From: Sphingomonas sp. UNC305MFCol5.2
Lineage (GTDB): Bacteria; Pseudomonadota; Alphaproteobacteria; Sphingomonadales; Sphingomonadaceae
Direction: 5' to 3'
Assembly (NCBI RefSeq): GCF_000712135.1
Contig: NZ_JOOE01000004.1
Coordinates: 436,501-500,500, forward strand
DNA length: 64,000 bases
A program made the translations under genes and the position numbers. Under the pieces are notes generated by a model, which was not told the DNA's origin, did not search any database, and worked only from the letters and a program-made list of their open reading frames with translations. Of this stretch, positions 46,822-56,153 are shown piece after piece. How positions within the stretch are numbered: position 1 is the stretch's first letter; each line of letters opens with the position of its first letter.

Positions 46822-46909
46822 TCCATGCCTCCCGATGTCGGTGCGCAATCGGCTAGCGGCGCGCGATGCGGCCCGGTATCGAGAAGGGAGAAGCGGCGGA
46901 CGGGCTGGG

Positions 46910-47743
46910 ATGGGCGAAATCGGGGCAGGGACGAACGGCGGCGAAGGCGTGACGAGCGGCGAAGGCCTTCGCCGCCGCCGGCTGCTGTGGCTTGCTTTGG
47001 GGCTGATCGGCTTCCTCGTCGTCCAGTCGATCGCCAATGTCGAATCGACGGTCGAGGACATGGCCAAGCTCGGCGTGGCCGAGAGCCGGGCGCATGTCTG
47101 GACGTGGCAGCTGACCAGTGTCGTCGTGTGGCTGGCGCTGATGCCGGTGCTCGGCTGGCTGGTGGCGCGTGTGCGCCCGCCGCGCTTTTCGTGGCCGGTC
47201 GCGGTGTTGCTCCATGCGCTCGCGACGGTGCCGGTGTCGCTCGTGCATGTTCTGGCGATGGTCGCCTTGCGCATGTTCGTCTACGCCGCCGGTGGCGAGC
47301 GCTACGACTTCGGGTCGTGGCCGATGACTCTGCTCTACGAATATCGCAAGGACGCCGCCACCTATCTGCTGGCGGCGTTGTTCCTTGCTTTTGCGCAGTG
47401 GTTGCTCGCACGGCCCACGCTGGTTACCTCCCCTGAGAGCGACGTGCTGCTGGTGGCGGATGGCAGCGTCACGCACCGCGTTCCGGCCGAGGCGATCGAA
47501 TCGGCGTCGGCAGCGGGCAATTATGTCGAGATCGTGTGGGGAGGGCGAACATTGCTCCACCGCTCGACATTGGCGGCGCTGGCCGAACGGCTAGGCCCGG
47601 GCTTCGTACGGATCCATCGCGGCCGCATCGTCCGCCGCGCCGCGGTACGCAGCATCGAGACCGACAAGAGCGGCGATTTCACCCTCACGCTGGAGAGCGG
47701 CGCGACGCTGCGCGGCAGCCGGCGCTATCGCGGCGGGCTTTGA
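46910..47743 (+). CDS. LytTR-domain transcription regulator with membrane helices
   Basis: A 277-residue protein. Residues about 26-45, 68-90, 100-125 and 142-165 are hydrophobic (LLWLALGLIGFLVVQSI; VVVWLALMPVLGWLVA; LLHALATVPVSLVHVLAMVAL; ATYLLAALFLAFAQWLL). The C-terminal LytTR domain has [46 protein letters not shown] and ends [15 protein letters not shown] one-component membrane-linked regulator. It is flanked by two related acyltransferase genes, and its last 153 bases are antisense to the second one, which suggests joint control. Confidence 0.9.
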   Translation: MGEIGAGTNGGEGVTSGEGLRRRRLLWLALGLIGFLVVQSIANVESTVEDMAKLGVAESRAHVWTWQLTSVVVWLALMPVLGWLVARVRPPRFSWPVAVLLHALATVPVSLVHVLAMVALRMFVYAAGGERYDFGSWPMTLLYEYRKDAATYLLAALFLAFAQWLLARPTLVTSPESDVLLVADGSVTHRVPAEAIESASAAGNYVEIVWGGRTLLHRSTLAALAERLGPGFVRIHRGRIVRRAAVRSIETDKSGDFTLTLESGATLRGSRRYRGGL

Positions 47744-48916
47744 CCTGAGGCCGATCAGCGGCCGCAGCCAGCCGATGCGGCGGCCGATCGCATAGGTGGC
47801 GAAGCAGACGGCCGCCGTGCCCGCGAGCAGCAGTGCGAATTCGGCGAACGGGTTGAGGTCCAGCGGCAGGCTGTACCAGGCGAACAGCACGATCGCCGGA
47901 TGGTGGACGATGTAGAAGGGGAACACCGCCTCTGCGAGCGGCTTGCGCCAGGCGTGATCGTGGTTCCACCACGTCTCGGCGACGTGGAACAGCGCGAGGA
48001 TCATGCTCCACGCCATCGCCACGCGCGCGGCGCGATCGAGCGCCATCAGCGCGTGTGGCGGGATGGCGGTGCCGGGATAGGCGACTTCGATCGCGACCAC
48101 CGCCGCGCCGGCGATCGCGGCCAGGGCCGTCGCGGCTTTCCAGATACGGGAGACCGCGTGCCACAATTGCGGTGCGCCGGCCAGCGCGAAGCCGAACAGG
48201 AACAGCGGCAGATACTGGCTGTGGCCGCCCCAGTCGGACACCAGCCCCTGTCGCTCGGGCACGACGAACAACAGGCCGATCCGCAAGGTGACCAATGCGG
48301 CGACCGGAACCCAGAACAGCCGCCATCCCTGGGTGAGCCACTCCGCAGCGCCCGCGAGCGCGGTCAGCACCCACGATCCGCGCCATGTCAGCGCGCCCGC
48401 GAGCAACAGGCTGTATGCGGCGAGATAGGCGACGAACCAGAGATGCTCCCAGCTCGGAAATTCGCGGCCGTAAAAGCTGCCGGCGCGCCAATAATCCACG
48501 GCCCAGAAGCGCAGATAGCCGTGCGGATAGCCCGTTTCCAGCACCCGCACCCACATCTCGACCGGGACGACTGCCGCCATGCCGAACGCCAACGGCACCA
48601 GCAGCCGCACCACGCGCGCGCGGGCGAAGCCCGGCGCGTCGCCCGAACGATCGAACAACTTGCGCGAGGCATAGCCCGATACCGCGAACAGCAAGGGCAG
48701 CCGCCACGGCGTCAGCAGCGCCATCGGCGCGATCAGCTGCGGATAGCTGTGGCTGGTCTTGATCACCCATGCCCAGGGCGCGAACACCATCGCGACGTGA
48801 TAGACGATCAGCAGGCCGAACGCGGCGATGCGCAGCCAGTCCATGCCGTAATGGCGCTGGCTCCGTGGTATCTCGGTGGTCGCGCTCGGCGCTGTCAAAG
48901 CCTTGTCCTTGGGCAC
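47591..48916 (-). CDS. Acyltransferase family 3-like membrane protein (copy 2), antisense tail
   Basis: A 441-residue paralogue of the protein at 45640. It shares [54 protein letters not shown] and [19 protein letters not shown] with copy 1. The body ends near [13 protein letters not shown]; the last 50 residues (from SKPAA) are read antisense to the LytTR domain gene and look like filler, rich in Ala. GTG at 48916 with AAAGG upstream is the best start; a shorter ATG would cut the conserved beginning. Function as for copy 1. Confidence 0.82.
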   Translation of the reverse strand: MPKDKALTAPSATTEIPRSQRHYGMDWLRIAAFGLLIVYHVAMVFAPWAWVIKTSHSYPQLIAPMALLTPWRLPLLFAVSGYASRKLFDRSGDAPGFARARVVRLLVPLAFGMAAVVPVEMWVRVLETGYPHGYLRFWAVDYWRAGSFYGREFPSWEHLWFVAYLAAYSLLLAGALTWRGSWVLTALAGAAEWLTQGWRLFWVPVAALVTLRIGLLFVVPERQGLVSDWGGHSQYLPLFLFGFALAGAPQLWHAVSRIWKAATALAAIAGAAVVAIEVAYPGTAIPPHALMALDRAARVAMAWSMILALFHVAETWWNHDHAWRKPLAEAVFPFYIVHHPAIVLFAWYSLPLDLNPFAEFALLLAGTAAVCFATYAIGRRIGWLRPLIGLRSKPAAIAPAAAQRRAALQREGEIAALVGLDAAYRGAADDAAAMDPYEARA

Positions 48917-48987
48917 TCGCGCCTTTCGCGGCGGGGCATGGAGGGCTATATGCGACCCGAGTAAGCAAAGCGTTAGCAAGGAAGTCC

Positions 48988-50112
48988 ATGTCCGTCCGCC
49001 CCTGGCGCGATATCGTCCGCCGTCCCAGCCGCCAGATCATGGTGGGCAACGTCCCCGTGGGCGGCGACGCGCCGGTGACGGTGCAGACGATGACCAACAC
49101 CCCGACGAGCGATCCGAAGGCGACGATCGATCAGATCCGCCGCTGCGAGGATGCCGGAGTCGACATCATCCGCGTCTCGTGTCCCGATGTGGAGAGCACC
49201 GCGGCGCTCAAGCAGATCGTTCGCGCCGCGCGCGTGCCGATCGTCGCCGACATCCATTTCCACTACAAACGCGCGCTCGAGGCCGCTGATGCCGGCGCCG
49301 CCTGCCTGCGGATCAATCCCGGCAACATCGGCTCGGCCGATCGCGTCAACGAAGTGGTCAACGCCGCCAGGGCCAATGGCTGCGCGATCCGGATCGGAGT
49401 CAATGCGGGCAGCCTCGAAAAGGACCTGCTCGAAAAATATGGCGAGCCGTGCCCGGAGGCGTTGGTCGAGTCCGCGCTCGATCACATCAAATTGCTCCAG
49501 GACCGCGATTTCCACGAGTTCAAGGTGGCGGTGAAGGCGAGCGACCTGTTCCTCGCGGTCGCTGCCTATCAGCAGCTCGCCGATCAGGTCGATTGCCCGC
49601 TGCATCTCGGCATCACCGAGGCGGGCGGGTTCGTCGGCGGGACGGTCAAGTCGTCGATCGGGATCGGCTCCCTGCTCTGGTACGGGATCGGCGACACGAT
49701 CCGCGTGTCCTTGTCGGCGGAACCGGAGGAGGAAGTCCGCGTCGGCTTCGAGATCCTCAAGGCGCTGGGCATCCGCAATCGCGGCGTGCGCGTGGTGAGC
49801 TGCCCGAGTTGCGCGCGGCAGGGCTTCGACGTGATCCGCACCGTCCAGGCATTGGAGGAGCGGCTCCAACACATCCGCACGCCGATGTCGCTCTCGGTGC
49901 TCGGCTGCGTCGTCAACGGCCCCGGCGAGGCCCGCGAGACCGATATCGGCATCACCGGCGGCGGCAACGGCAAGCACATGGTCTATCTGTCGGGCGTCAC
50001 CGATCACCATGTCCAGGACGCCGACATGATCGCGCACATCGTGCAGCTGGTCGAAGCCAAGGCGGCCGAGATCGAAGCCGCGGAGAGCGCCGCCGCGCAG
50101 GCTGCGGAATAG
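48988..50112 (+). CDS. ispG: 4-hydroxy-3-methylbut-2-enyl diphosphate synthase
   Basis: Iron-sulfur enzyme making HMBPP in the non-mevalonate (MEP) isoprenoid pathway; 374 residues. N-terminal TIM-barrel with [31 protein letters not shown] and [15 protein letters not shown], then the C-terminal iron-sulfur domain with [14 protein letters not shown] and [24 protein letters not shown] (three Cys cluster ligands). AAGGAA upstream supports the ATG. Confidence 0.98.
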   Translation: MSVRPWRDIVRRPSRQIMVGNVPVGGDAPVTVQTMTNTPTSDPKATIDQIRRCEDAGVDIIRVSCPDVESTAALKQIVRAARVPIVADIHFHYKRALEAADAGAACLRINPGNIGSADRVNEVVNAARANGCAIRIGVNAGSLEKDLLEKYGEPCPEALVESALDHIKLLQDRDFHEFKVAVKASDLFLAVAAYQQLADQVDCPLHLGITEAGGFVGGTVKSSIGIGSLLWYGIGDTIRVSLSAEPEEEVRVGFEILKALGIRNRGVRVVSCPSCARQGFDVIRTVQALEERLQHIRTPMSLSVLGCVVNGPGEARETDIGITGGGNGKHMVYLSGVTDHHVQDADMIAHIVQLVEAKAAEIEAAESAAAQAAE

Positions 50113-50157
50113 GCGTTAGCCGTCCGGTAAGGCGCGTCGATTAGTCTGCGCGCCGAC

Positions 50158-50637
50158 ATGCGCTGGGCATTCATCTCGGTCATCGCGATTGGGGGCGTCA
50201 TCGGCGTGATGGCGCCGATGAAGCGCGCCCCGGCACCTGCCGTCGCGGCGGTTGCGGCCGAGCCCGCCGACGTGCCGGTGGAGACCGTGATCCACTCCGA
50301 CAATAACGGGCATTTCTTCGCCTTCGCCGAAGTGGACGGCGAGATGGTCAAATTCGTCGTCGACACCGGTGCAGACATGGTCGCGCTCACGCTCGATGAC
50401 GCGCGGCGCGCCAAGGTCAGGTTCGATCCCGAGCAGTTCGTAGTGGTGGCGCGGGGCGCCTCGGGCGATGCCTATGGCCAGCACGTCATGATCGACGACA
50501 TCGTCCTCGACGGCAAGCGCGTGCGCGACGTGCACGCGGCAGTGATCGAGGATCTCGACGTTTCGCTGCTCGGCCAGTCCTATTTGCGGAAGCTGCGATC
50601 GGTCCATCTGACCGGCGACGAGATGCGGCTCCGCTAG
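50158..50637 (+). CDS. Retropepsin-like aspartic protease, membrane-anchored
   Basis: A 159-residue protein with an N-terminal helix (AFISVIAIGGVIGVMAP), a short Pro/Ala linker and a single retropepsin-like domain: HFFAFAEVDGEMVKFVVDTGADMVALTLDDARRA with active-site DTGA, and later LLGQSYLRKL. This matches the TIGR02281-type clan AA proteins of alphaproteobacteria. Probably periplasmic, acting as a dimer. Substrate unknown. It follows ispG by about 45 bases. Confidence 0.87.
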   Translation: MRWAFISVIAIGGVIGVMAPMKRAPAPAVAAVAAEPADVPVETVIHSDNNGHFFAFAEVDGEMVKFVVDTGADMVALTLDDARRAKVRFDPEQFVVVARGASGDAYGQHVMIDDIVLDGKRVRDVHAAVIEDLDVSLLGQSYLRKLRSVHLTGDEMRLR

Positions 50638-50679
50638 ACAGGCCGTGACGCGGCCGCGTGCGCCCGCTATGCGCGCAGC

Positions 50680-51579
50680 ATGCGGGTTCCTGCCACTGTT
50701 GCTCTGGGTGCGGCGTCGGCCGGAATAGCGTTCTATTCGATCATGGACGCGGTGATGAAGGCCGTGTCGATCGAGATCGGCGCGTACAATACTTTGGTCT
50801 GGCGGCTCGGCATCGCGGTGCTGCTGACCGGCATGGTCTATGCCTTCACGCGACCGAAATTGCCGAGCCGCGGGACGATGAAGGTGCACTTCGCGCGCAG
50901 CGTCCTCGTCGCGGCAATGGCGATCTCGTTCTTCTGGGGCATCGTCCGGGTGCCGCTTGCCGAAGCGATCGCCTTGTCGTTCATCGCGCCGCTGATCGCG
51001 CTCGGGCTCGCCGCGGTCTTCCTGCACGAGCGGATCGGCGCGCAATCGGTGTGGGGCTCGCTGCTCGGGCTCGCCGGCGTGGCGGTGGTCGTGGCCGGGC
51101 GGATCGGCGGCACGCATAGTCATGAGACACTTGTCGGCATGGGCGCGGTGCTTTTCTCAGCGGTGGTCTATGCGATGAACCTCGTCGTCGCGCGGCACCA
51201 GGCGCAGTTGGCCAAGCCGCTCGAGATCGCCTTCTTCCAGAATCTGTTCGTGCTCGGGCTGCTCGCGCTGGCGGCGCCGTGGTGGCTGGCGGTGCCGGCG
51301 GCACAGCATTGGCCGGGGATCGGCGTGGCCGCATTGCTCGCGATCATATCGCTGCTGCTGCTTTCCTGGGCCTATGCCCGTGCCGAGGCGCAGGTTTTGC
51401 TTCCGGTTGAATATACCGCGTTCATCTGGGCTTCGCTGATGGGCTGGTGGATGTTCGGCGAGAAGGTCACCATCGCCACCGTGGGTGGCACGATATTGAT
51501 CGTCGCGGGCTGTCTGCTCGCGGCGCGCAGGCAACGCGGCCACGGCGCCGCTCCCGAAGCAGAGGCTGCTCTTTCATGA
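50680..51579 (+). CDS. EamA-type drug/metabolite transporter
   Basis: A 299-residue inner-membrane transporter with ten predicted helices and the two EamA repeats. First repeat: FYSIMDAVMKAVSIEIGAYNTLVWRLGIAVLLTGM to FIAPLIALGLAAVFLHERIGAQSVWGSLLGLAGVAVVV; second repeat ends AFIWASLMGWWMFGEKVTIATVGGTILIVAGC. Probably exports or imports small metabolites. Its stop overlaps the GNAT start as ATGA. Confidence 0.92.
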   Translation: MRVPATVALGAASAGIAFYSIMDAVMKAVSIEIGAYNTLVWRLGIAVLLTGMVYAFTRPKLPSRGTMKVHFARSVLVAAMAISFFWGIVRVPLAEAIALSFIAPLIALGLAAVFLHERIGAQSVWGSLLGLAGVAVVVAGRIGGTHSHETLVGMGAVLFSAVVYAMNLVVARHQAQLAKPLEIAFFQNLFVLGLLALAAPWWLAVPAAQHWPGIGVAALLAIISLLLLSWAYARAEAQVLLPVEYTAFIWASLMGWWMFGEKVTIATVGGTILIVAGCLLAARRQRGHGAAPEAEAALS

Positions 51580-52052
51580 CCCGAATCCGTCCCGCCACTC
51601 CCGAAGACGTATCGCTGATCCTGCGCCTCGTGCGCGAGCTCGCCGAATTCGAGCGCGAGCCCGAGGCGGTTCTGGCGACCGAGGACATGCTCGAGCGCGC
51701 CTTGTTCGGCGAGCGCCCCGCGGCCGAAGCAGTGATCGCCGAGCGCGAAGGGGCGCCCATGGGCTTTGCCTTGTTCTTCCAGAATTTCTCGACCTGGACC
51801 GGGCGGCCGGGCATCTATCTGGAGGACCTGTACGTCACGCCGGCCGCGCGCGGGGCGGGCGTGGGTACCGCGTTGCTGCGGCACCTCGCGGGGATCGCGC
51901 TCGATCGCGGTTGCGGGCGGTTCGAATGGGCCGTGCTCGACTGGAACGAGCCGGCGATCAATTTCTACCGTGCGATGGGCGCGGTCGGCATGGACGAATG
52001 GCGCGTCCAGCGCGTTGCGGGCGATGCGCTGGTGAAGCTCGCGGGGAGATAG
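51576..52052 (+). CDS. GNAT acetyltransferase, diamine-acetyltransferase-like
   Basis: A 158-residue protein: MTRIRPATPEDVSLILRLVRELAEFEREPEAV, then MGFALFFQNFSTWTGRPGIYLEDLYVTPAARGAGVGTALLRHL, the pattern of SAT1-like diamine acetyltransferases (with the YLEDLYV strand and CoA loop ARGAGVG), and FYRAMGAVGMDEWRVQR. Probably acetylates a polyamine or a similar amine; not proven. Coupled with the EamA gene, so the pair may handle a common compound. Confidence 0.88.
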   Translation: MTRIRPATPEDVSLILRLVRELAEFEREPEAVLATEDMLERALFGERPAAEAVIAEREGAPMGFALFFQNFSTWTGRPGIYLEDLYVTPAARGAGVGTALLRHLAGIALDRGCGRFEWAVLDWNEPAINFYRAMGAVGMDEWRVQRVAGDALVKLAGR

Positions 52053-52055
52053 AAG

Positions 52056-52124
52056 ATGGCCTGGATCTGGCTGGTCCCTGGGGTGGTCGCGTGCCCCGCC
52101 GGTCTCAAGCTGGCGGTGCAGTGA
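52056..52124 (+). CDS. Possible 22-residue mini-gene between GNAT and TfoX-like genes
   Basis: MAWIWLVPGVVACPAGLKLA then VQ and a stop. The ATG comes three bases after the GNAT stop (TAG-AAG-ATG), with GGAGAT upstream, and the TGA overlaps the next ATG as TGATG. A hydrophobic Trp-rich peptide of this kind may be a small membrane peptide or only couple translation to the next gene. Evidence is positional only. Confidence 0.35.
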   Translation: MAWIWLVPGVVACPAGLKLAVQ

Positions 52125-52480
52125 TGGCGGTTGACGAAGGTCTTGTCGCCTGGGTGACCGAGGCGCTCGAACCGGTCGGCACGGTGACGATGCGCCGGAT
52201 GATGGGCGGTGCGACGCTCTATCTCGATGGCACCATTTTCGCGATCGTCCACGACGGCGAACTCTGGTTCAAGGCCGACGAGGAGAGCAATGCGATCTGG
52301 GACGAGGCGGGATATAGCGAACGCTTCAGCGTCACCTTCTCGACCGGCATGTCCGACACGATGAACTACCGCCGCGCGCCCAGCGACGCCTATGACGATG
52401 CCGATGCGCTTCGCGAATGGGCAGCGCTAGGGATCGCAGCCGGGCAGAGGGCGCCGAAGAAGAAACCGAAGAAAAGCTAG
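52124..52480 (+). CDS. TfoX N-terminal domain protein
   Basis: A 118-residue protein: LVAWVTEALEPVGTVTMRRMMGGATLYLDGTIFAIVHDGELWFKAD, the TfoX/Sxy N-domain (the RRMMGGA block), followed by YSERFSVTFSTGMSDTMNYRRAPSDAYDDADALREWAALG and a Lys-rich tail. Without the C-terminal TfoX domain, a competence role is doubtful; such short forms are common in alphaproteobacteria. Its stop codon lies inside the left arm of the repeat at 52477. Confidence 0.87.
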   Translation: MAVDEGLVAWVTEALEPVGTVTMRRMMGGATLYLDGTIFAIVHDGELWFKADEESNAIWDEAGYSERFSVTFSTGMSDTMNYRRAPSDAYDDADALREWAALGIAAGQRAPKKKPKKS

Positions 52481-52649
52481 GTTGAGAACCCATACAAGCT
52501 GCTGATAAATTTCAGTCATCCCGGCTCCTTCGACTGCCTGCAAGGCAGGCGCCCAGGACAGGCTTGAGCCGGGATCCCGCTTCTCCTGCCCGGCCTGAAG
52601 GCGCCCCGGCTCAAGGCCGAGGTGACGACGATATGAGTCCTCAACCTAG
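52477..52649. repeat. Inverted-repeat element overlapping the TfoX-gene stop codon
   Basis: The outer arms ctaggttgagaacccata (52477-52494) and tatgagtcctcaacctag (52632-52649) match in 16 of 18 bases as reverse complements. The inner part begins gtcatcccggctcc (52515) and ends ccggctcaaggccgaggtgac (to 52625), itself partly inverted and like the class at 29666. The outer arm includes the TAG of the TfoX gene, so insertion or decay may have set the end of that gene. Confidence 0.68.
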
Positions 52650-52868
52650 GGCGGCGTCGGGCGTTAAGTTGACTCTTTTGGCGGAAACGATGCGCATCTC
52701 GCAATATTCTTTCGCGAAGCGGAGCGGGGTTGCGGACCTGTCAAAGAGCGGCGGAACTTCTTCCAGCGGCGCCAACGCAGCAGGTGAAATCCTACATTGC
52801 AAGGGTTGATGCGGAGACATCGAAAGGCGCGGGTGAAGCCTGCAGTCGCCGCGGATGCGGCCACCGTT

Positions 52869-52893
52869 GATCCTCCCCGTGCCGGGGAGGATC
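52869..52893 (-). terminator. Hairpin after the DUF1345 gene
   Basis: GATCCTCCCC-GTGCC-GGGGAGGATC is a perfect 10-base stem, 46 bases past the DUF1345 stop in its reading direction. The wider gap (52650-52938) is somewhat AT-richer and holds only weak reading frames; I see no gene in it. Confidence 0.55.
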
Positions 52894-52938
52894 GGAAGAT
52901 CCGCTAGCCCGCCTTAGCGAACCCCTCGCCCATCGCCC

Positions 52939-53592
52939 TCATCCCCCCAGCACGTTGATCGTGAACGCGACGATGCCGAGATTGAACACGAACGCGGCGA
53001 GGCAGTGCAGGGTCACCACCTTGCGGATGCCGCGGTCGGTGACGCTGACGTCGCTGGTCTGGAAGGTCATGCCCAGGCAGAAGGCGAAATAGACGAAGTC
53101 CCAATAATCGGGCTCGGGCGTTCCCGGAAATTCGAGGCCCGCGGCGTCGCCGCCGTGGCGGGGACGGGAATAGAGATGGGCATAATGCAGCGTGTAGACG
53201 GTGTTGCTGAACACCCAGCAAAGCACCAGCGTGCCGATGATCAGCGCGATCGCCCGCATGTCCGGCGTTTCCCCCTGCATCAATTCGCTGGCGACCGCGA
53301 CGAGGACGACGAGGCTCACCGCGAGCGTGAGGAACAGCAATAGCAGCCGGTTGGCGTCGTTGCGGCTCGCCGAGCGGCGCATGTCGTCCGAGCGATGGCC
53401 GAGCAGCGGCAGCACGGACAGGAGGAAGATCGCGGCGCCGGCGTCGAACCCGACCATCACGCCGTCGCGCAGTCCCAGCGCGGGGATTGCGAAGAAGGAC
53501 GCCACGGCAGTGGCGGCGAGGAACAGCAGGAAACGCGGCGGGGCGATCAGATTGCCGATCGCCTTGCCTTGCGCGGAATTCCTTCGTGCCAT
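52939..53592 (-). CDS. DUF1345 membrane protein
   Basis: A 217-residue inner-membrane protein with about five helices. The conserved DUF1345 stretches are present: HYAHLYSRPRHGGDAAGLEFPGTPEPDYWDFVYFAFCLGMTFQTSDVSVTDRGIRKV followed by LHCLAAFVFNLGIVAFTINV. Function unknown. Start at ATG 53592 (MARRNSAQGK) has GGAGGGG upstream. It follows ppa on the same strand (about 50 bases apart). Confidence 0.9.
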   Translation of the reverse strand: MARRNSAQGKAIGNLIAPPRFLLFLAATAVASFFAIPALGLRDGVMVGFDAGAAIFLLSVLPLLGHRSDDMRRSASRNDANRLLLLFLTLAVSLVVLVAVASELMQGETPDMRAIALIIGTLVLCWVFSNTVYTLHYAHLYSRPRHGGDAAGLEFPGTPEPDYWDFVYFAFCLGMTFQTSDVSVTDRGIRKVVTLHCLAAFVFNLGIVAFTINVLGG

Positions 53593-53644
53593 CGCCGCCC
53601 CTCCATGGCCTTTCGCCACTTCCCCCGACGGGGGAGAGGGCGCT

Positions 53645-54229
53645 TCAGCCCTGCGGCGTGTCGACGCCGGTCGCGTCGACCGATTCCGCCGCTGCCGTCT
53701 TGCTGGTGTTGTAGCGCTCGATCGCCTCGATGGTAATCCGGCGCGCATCCTCGGCGCCGCCCCAGGTGCCGACGCGCACCCATTTCTTCTTCTCGAGGTC
53801 CTTGTAGTGCGTGAAGAAGTGCTCGATCTGCTCCATCACGATGCTGGGCAGATCGTCCTTTTCCTCGATGTCCGAATAATAGGGGAAGGTCTTGTCGTCG
53901 GGCACGCAGACCAGTTTCTCGTCGCCGCCGGCCTCGTCCTCGAGGTTGAGCACTGCGATCGGGCGGGCGCGGACGACGCAGCCCGGCACGAACGGCGAGC
54001 GTGCGATCACCAGCGCGTCGAGCGGATCGCCGTCGGGCGAGAGGGTGTGCGGCACGAAGCCGTAATTCGCCGGATAACGCATCGGCGTGTGCAGGATCCG
54101 ATCGACGAACAGCGCGCCGCTGGCCTTGTCGAACTCATATTTTACCGGCTCGCCGCCGGTCGGGACTTCGATGATGACGTTGAGGTTGTGCGGCGGGTTC
54201 TCGCCCACCGGAATCAAGTCGATACGCAT
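53645..54229 (-). CDS. ppa: Inorganic pyrophosphatase
   Basis: Soluble family I pyrophosphatase, 194 residues; hydrolyses PPi from biosynthesis, driving those reactions. Signature DGDPLDALVIARSPFVPGC with the metal-binding Asp residues, RYPANYGFVPHTLSPDGDPLD, plus VPDDKTFPYYSDIEEKDDLPS and EHFFTHYKDLEKKKWVRV. The C-terminal 18 residues are variable and of no known role. Confidence 0.97.
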   Translation of the reverse strand: MRIDLIPVGENPPHNLNVIIEVPTGGEPVKYEFDKASGALFVDRILHTPMRYPANYGFVPHTLSPDGDPLDALVIARSPFVPGCVVRARPIAVLNLEDEAGGDEKLVCVPDDKTFPYYSDIEEKDDLPSIVMEQIEHFFTHYKDLEKKKWVRVGTWGGAEDARRITIEAIERYNTSKTAAAESVDATGVDTPQG

Positions 54230-54263
54230 TTCGGACCTTGCTTGGTTGGCGCCGCGCCCCGTC

Positions 54264-56153
54264 TCAGCGGGGCTGCAGCAGCTTGTCGAGGCCAGCCTCT
54301 CCCGTGGCCGTCTTCACGAGGTGCGGATAGCGAAGCCCGTCATGATAGTCGATGGCGACTTCACGGTAGCGATCGCCGCTCTTCAGGAGCAGCTTGATCG
54401 GGTCCTTCGTGCCCTTGGCATCCTTCACTGCCTGCTTGAGCCGGTCGCCGGTATAGGCGCGTCCGTTCACCGCGATGATCTCGTCGCCCAGATCGATGCC
54501 CGCATCGAAAGCGGGGCTGTCCCACGCGACGCTGCTGATGCCCTTGGCGCCGAGCGTCAGTCCGAGCGAGTAAGCGAGGTCGACGCTGGTCTTGGGCGGC
54601 GCCTTGTTGGGCTCCTCGGTATAGACGAGCTTGTAGCCGTTGCGCTCGAAGCCGGCGAGCGGCGCGCGCTCGGACACCTGGTTCACGCGCTGATCGAGCA
54701 ACGTGCGCCAGTCATAGGGCTGGATCGCGCTCAGCGTGCGGACGACGTCGTCGAAAGTGTAGGTCACTTCGCCATAATCGCCGTCGCGGCCCTGGAAGAA
54801 GGCGCGGGCGAAGTCGTCGATCGACTTCGTGCCCTTCGATTGCTCGCGCAGGATCGAATCGACTTCCATCCAGATCAGCAGGCCCTCGTTGTAATAATCT
54901 TCGGAGCGCTGCCAGCTCACCCAGCCCTTGGGCGCGCGCGGCGTGATCACCGGATCGTTGGTGGTGTCGGCCATTGGGCGCCAGGTGCGGGCGGGACGAT
55001 TGTCGAGGCTGGCCATGATCGACGCATAGGATTCGAGCGTGTTCTCCTTCGTCACCAGCCCCGAGCGCGCCTGGAAGACATAGCCCCAGAACTGGGTCTG
55101 GCCCTCATAGACCCACAGCAGCGAGCCCCGGGTCGGCGTGCGGTAATCGGGCGCCCAGAGATCGGCGCCGCGGCGATATTTGCCGTCCCAGCTATGCGTA
55201 TATTCGTGCGGCAGCAGGTTGCGACCGGTGGGATTGTCGTCCCACTTGATGAAATAGCCCGGCTTCACGCCGTTCTCGGAACTGCGGTGATGCTCGAGGC
55301 CGATTCCGCCGAGCTCGTCGCTGATCGAGAGCAGGAAGTGATAATGGTCGTATTGCTGCGACCCCATCGTCTTGACCGCCTGATCGACGAGGCGCTTGTG
55401 CGCGTCGATCTGCTCGGGCTTGGCCTCGAGTTCCTCCGGGCTGTCGGCGAAGACGTCGAGCGTCACCCGCGGGCTGAGTTCGATCGGGCGGTAATAGCGG
55501 CCCGCGAGCACCGGCGAATCGACCAGCACTTCGTAATTGGTCTTCTCGTAGGCGTAGGTCGATCCGGTGGCCTTCGAAGGCAGGCCCGAGGCGGCGGACC
55601 AGCCATCGGGATATTTGACCCTGGCCTGCACCGGGATGCGGCGCACGAAATAGCCCGCCGGATAGAGGCTCATCGAATTGAACTGGAGGCTCATCATCGC
55701 GGGCGTCATGACGATGCGGCCCTGATCGCCCGACGTGGCCGAGGCGAACTGGAATTCGAGATCGAGCTTCTTCGCGCCGGCGGGCACGTCGATATGGAAG
55801 GCGAAGACGTCGACGGGATCGCGCTTCCAGGCGACCGGCTTGCCATTGGCGCGGATCTGCAGGCCGGTCAGCTTCTCGATCTCGCCGCGCGGGCCGTGCT
55901 TGCCCTGAAGCCATTTGGGATAGAGCAGCACCATATGGCCGCTCTTCGCCACGGGAATGGTCTGCTTGACACGGAAGATGCCGCGCTGGGTATCGGTCGC
56001 GTCGATGTCGAGCAGCATCGTGCCCGGATAGGCCATGTCGCGCGCTTCGGGGATCGTGTCGACGATCGGCACCGGCTGGGGTGCGGAATTCTGCGCGATG
56101 GCGGGGGCGGTGGTGGCGAGAAGAAGAGCGGCGAACGGCAGCGCACGATGCAT
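54264..56153 (-). CDS. M61-family metallopeptidase with PDZ domain
   Basis: A 629-residue periplasmic zinc peptidase related to glycyl aminopeptidase. Signal peptide (MHRALPFAALLLATTAPAIAQ); N-terminal beta domain to about residue 180; catalytic HEYTHSWDGKYRR near residue 316 (HExxH-type), and a downstream Glu in LLWVYEGQTQFWGY. The C-terminal PDZ domain has AGIDLGDEIIAVNGRAYTGDRLKQAV. Start ATG at 56153 gives a clean signal peptide. Cleaves peptides with N-terminal small residues; native substrate unknown. Confidence 0.93.
   Translation of the reverse strand: MHRALPFAALLLATTAPAIAQNSAPQPVPIVDTIPEARDMAYPGTMLLDIDATDTQRGIFRVKQTIPVAKSGHMVLLYPKWLQGKHGPRGEIEKLTGLQIRANGKPVAWKRDPVDVFAFHIDVPAGAKKLDLEFQFASATSGDQGRIVMTPAMMSLQFNSMSLYPAGYFVRRIPVQARVKYPDGWSAASGLPSKATGSTYAYEKTNYEVLVDSPVLAGRYYRPIELSPRVTLDVFADSPEELEAKPEQIDAHKRLVDQAVKTMGSQQYDHYHFLLSISDELGGIGLEHHRSSENGVKPGYFIKWDDNPTGRNLLPHEYTHSWDGKYRRGADLWAPDYRTPTRGSLLWVYEGQTQFWGYVFQARSGLVTKENTLESYASIMASLDNRPARTWRPMADTTNDPVITPRAPKGWVSWQRSEDYYNEGLLIWMEVDSILREQSKGTKSIDDFARAFFQGRDGDYGEVTYTFDDVVRTLSAIQPYDWRTLLDQRVNQVSERAPLAGFERNGYKLVYTEEPNKAPPKTSVDLAYSLGLTLGAKGISSVAWDSPAFDAGIDLGDEIIAVNGRAYTGDRLKQAVKDAKGTKDPIKLLLKSGDRYREVAIDYHDGLRYPHLVKTATGEAGLDKLLQPR

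Noticed and set aside
44539..47436. A 965-aa open frame on plus across the nuclease, asparaginase and acyltransferase genes
   Set aside because: Antisense to three recognised genes; composition is Arg/Gly/Ala-rich with no domain.
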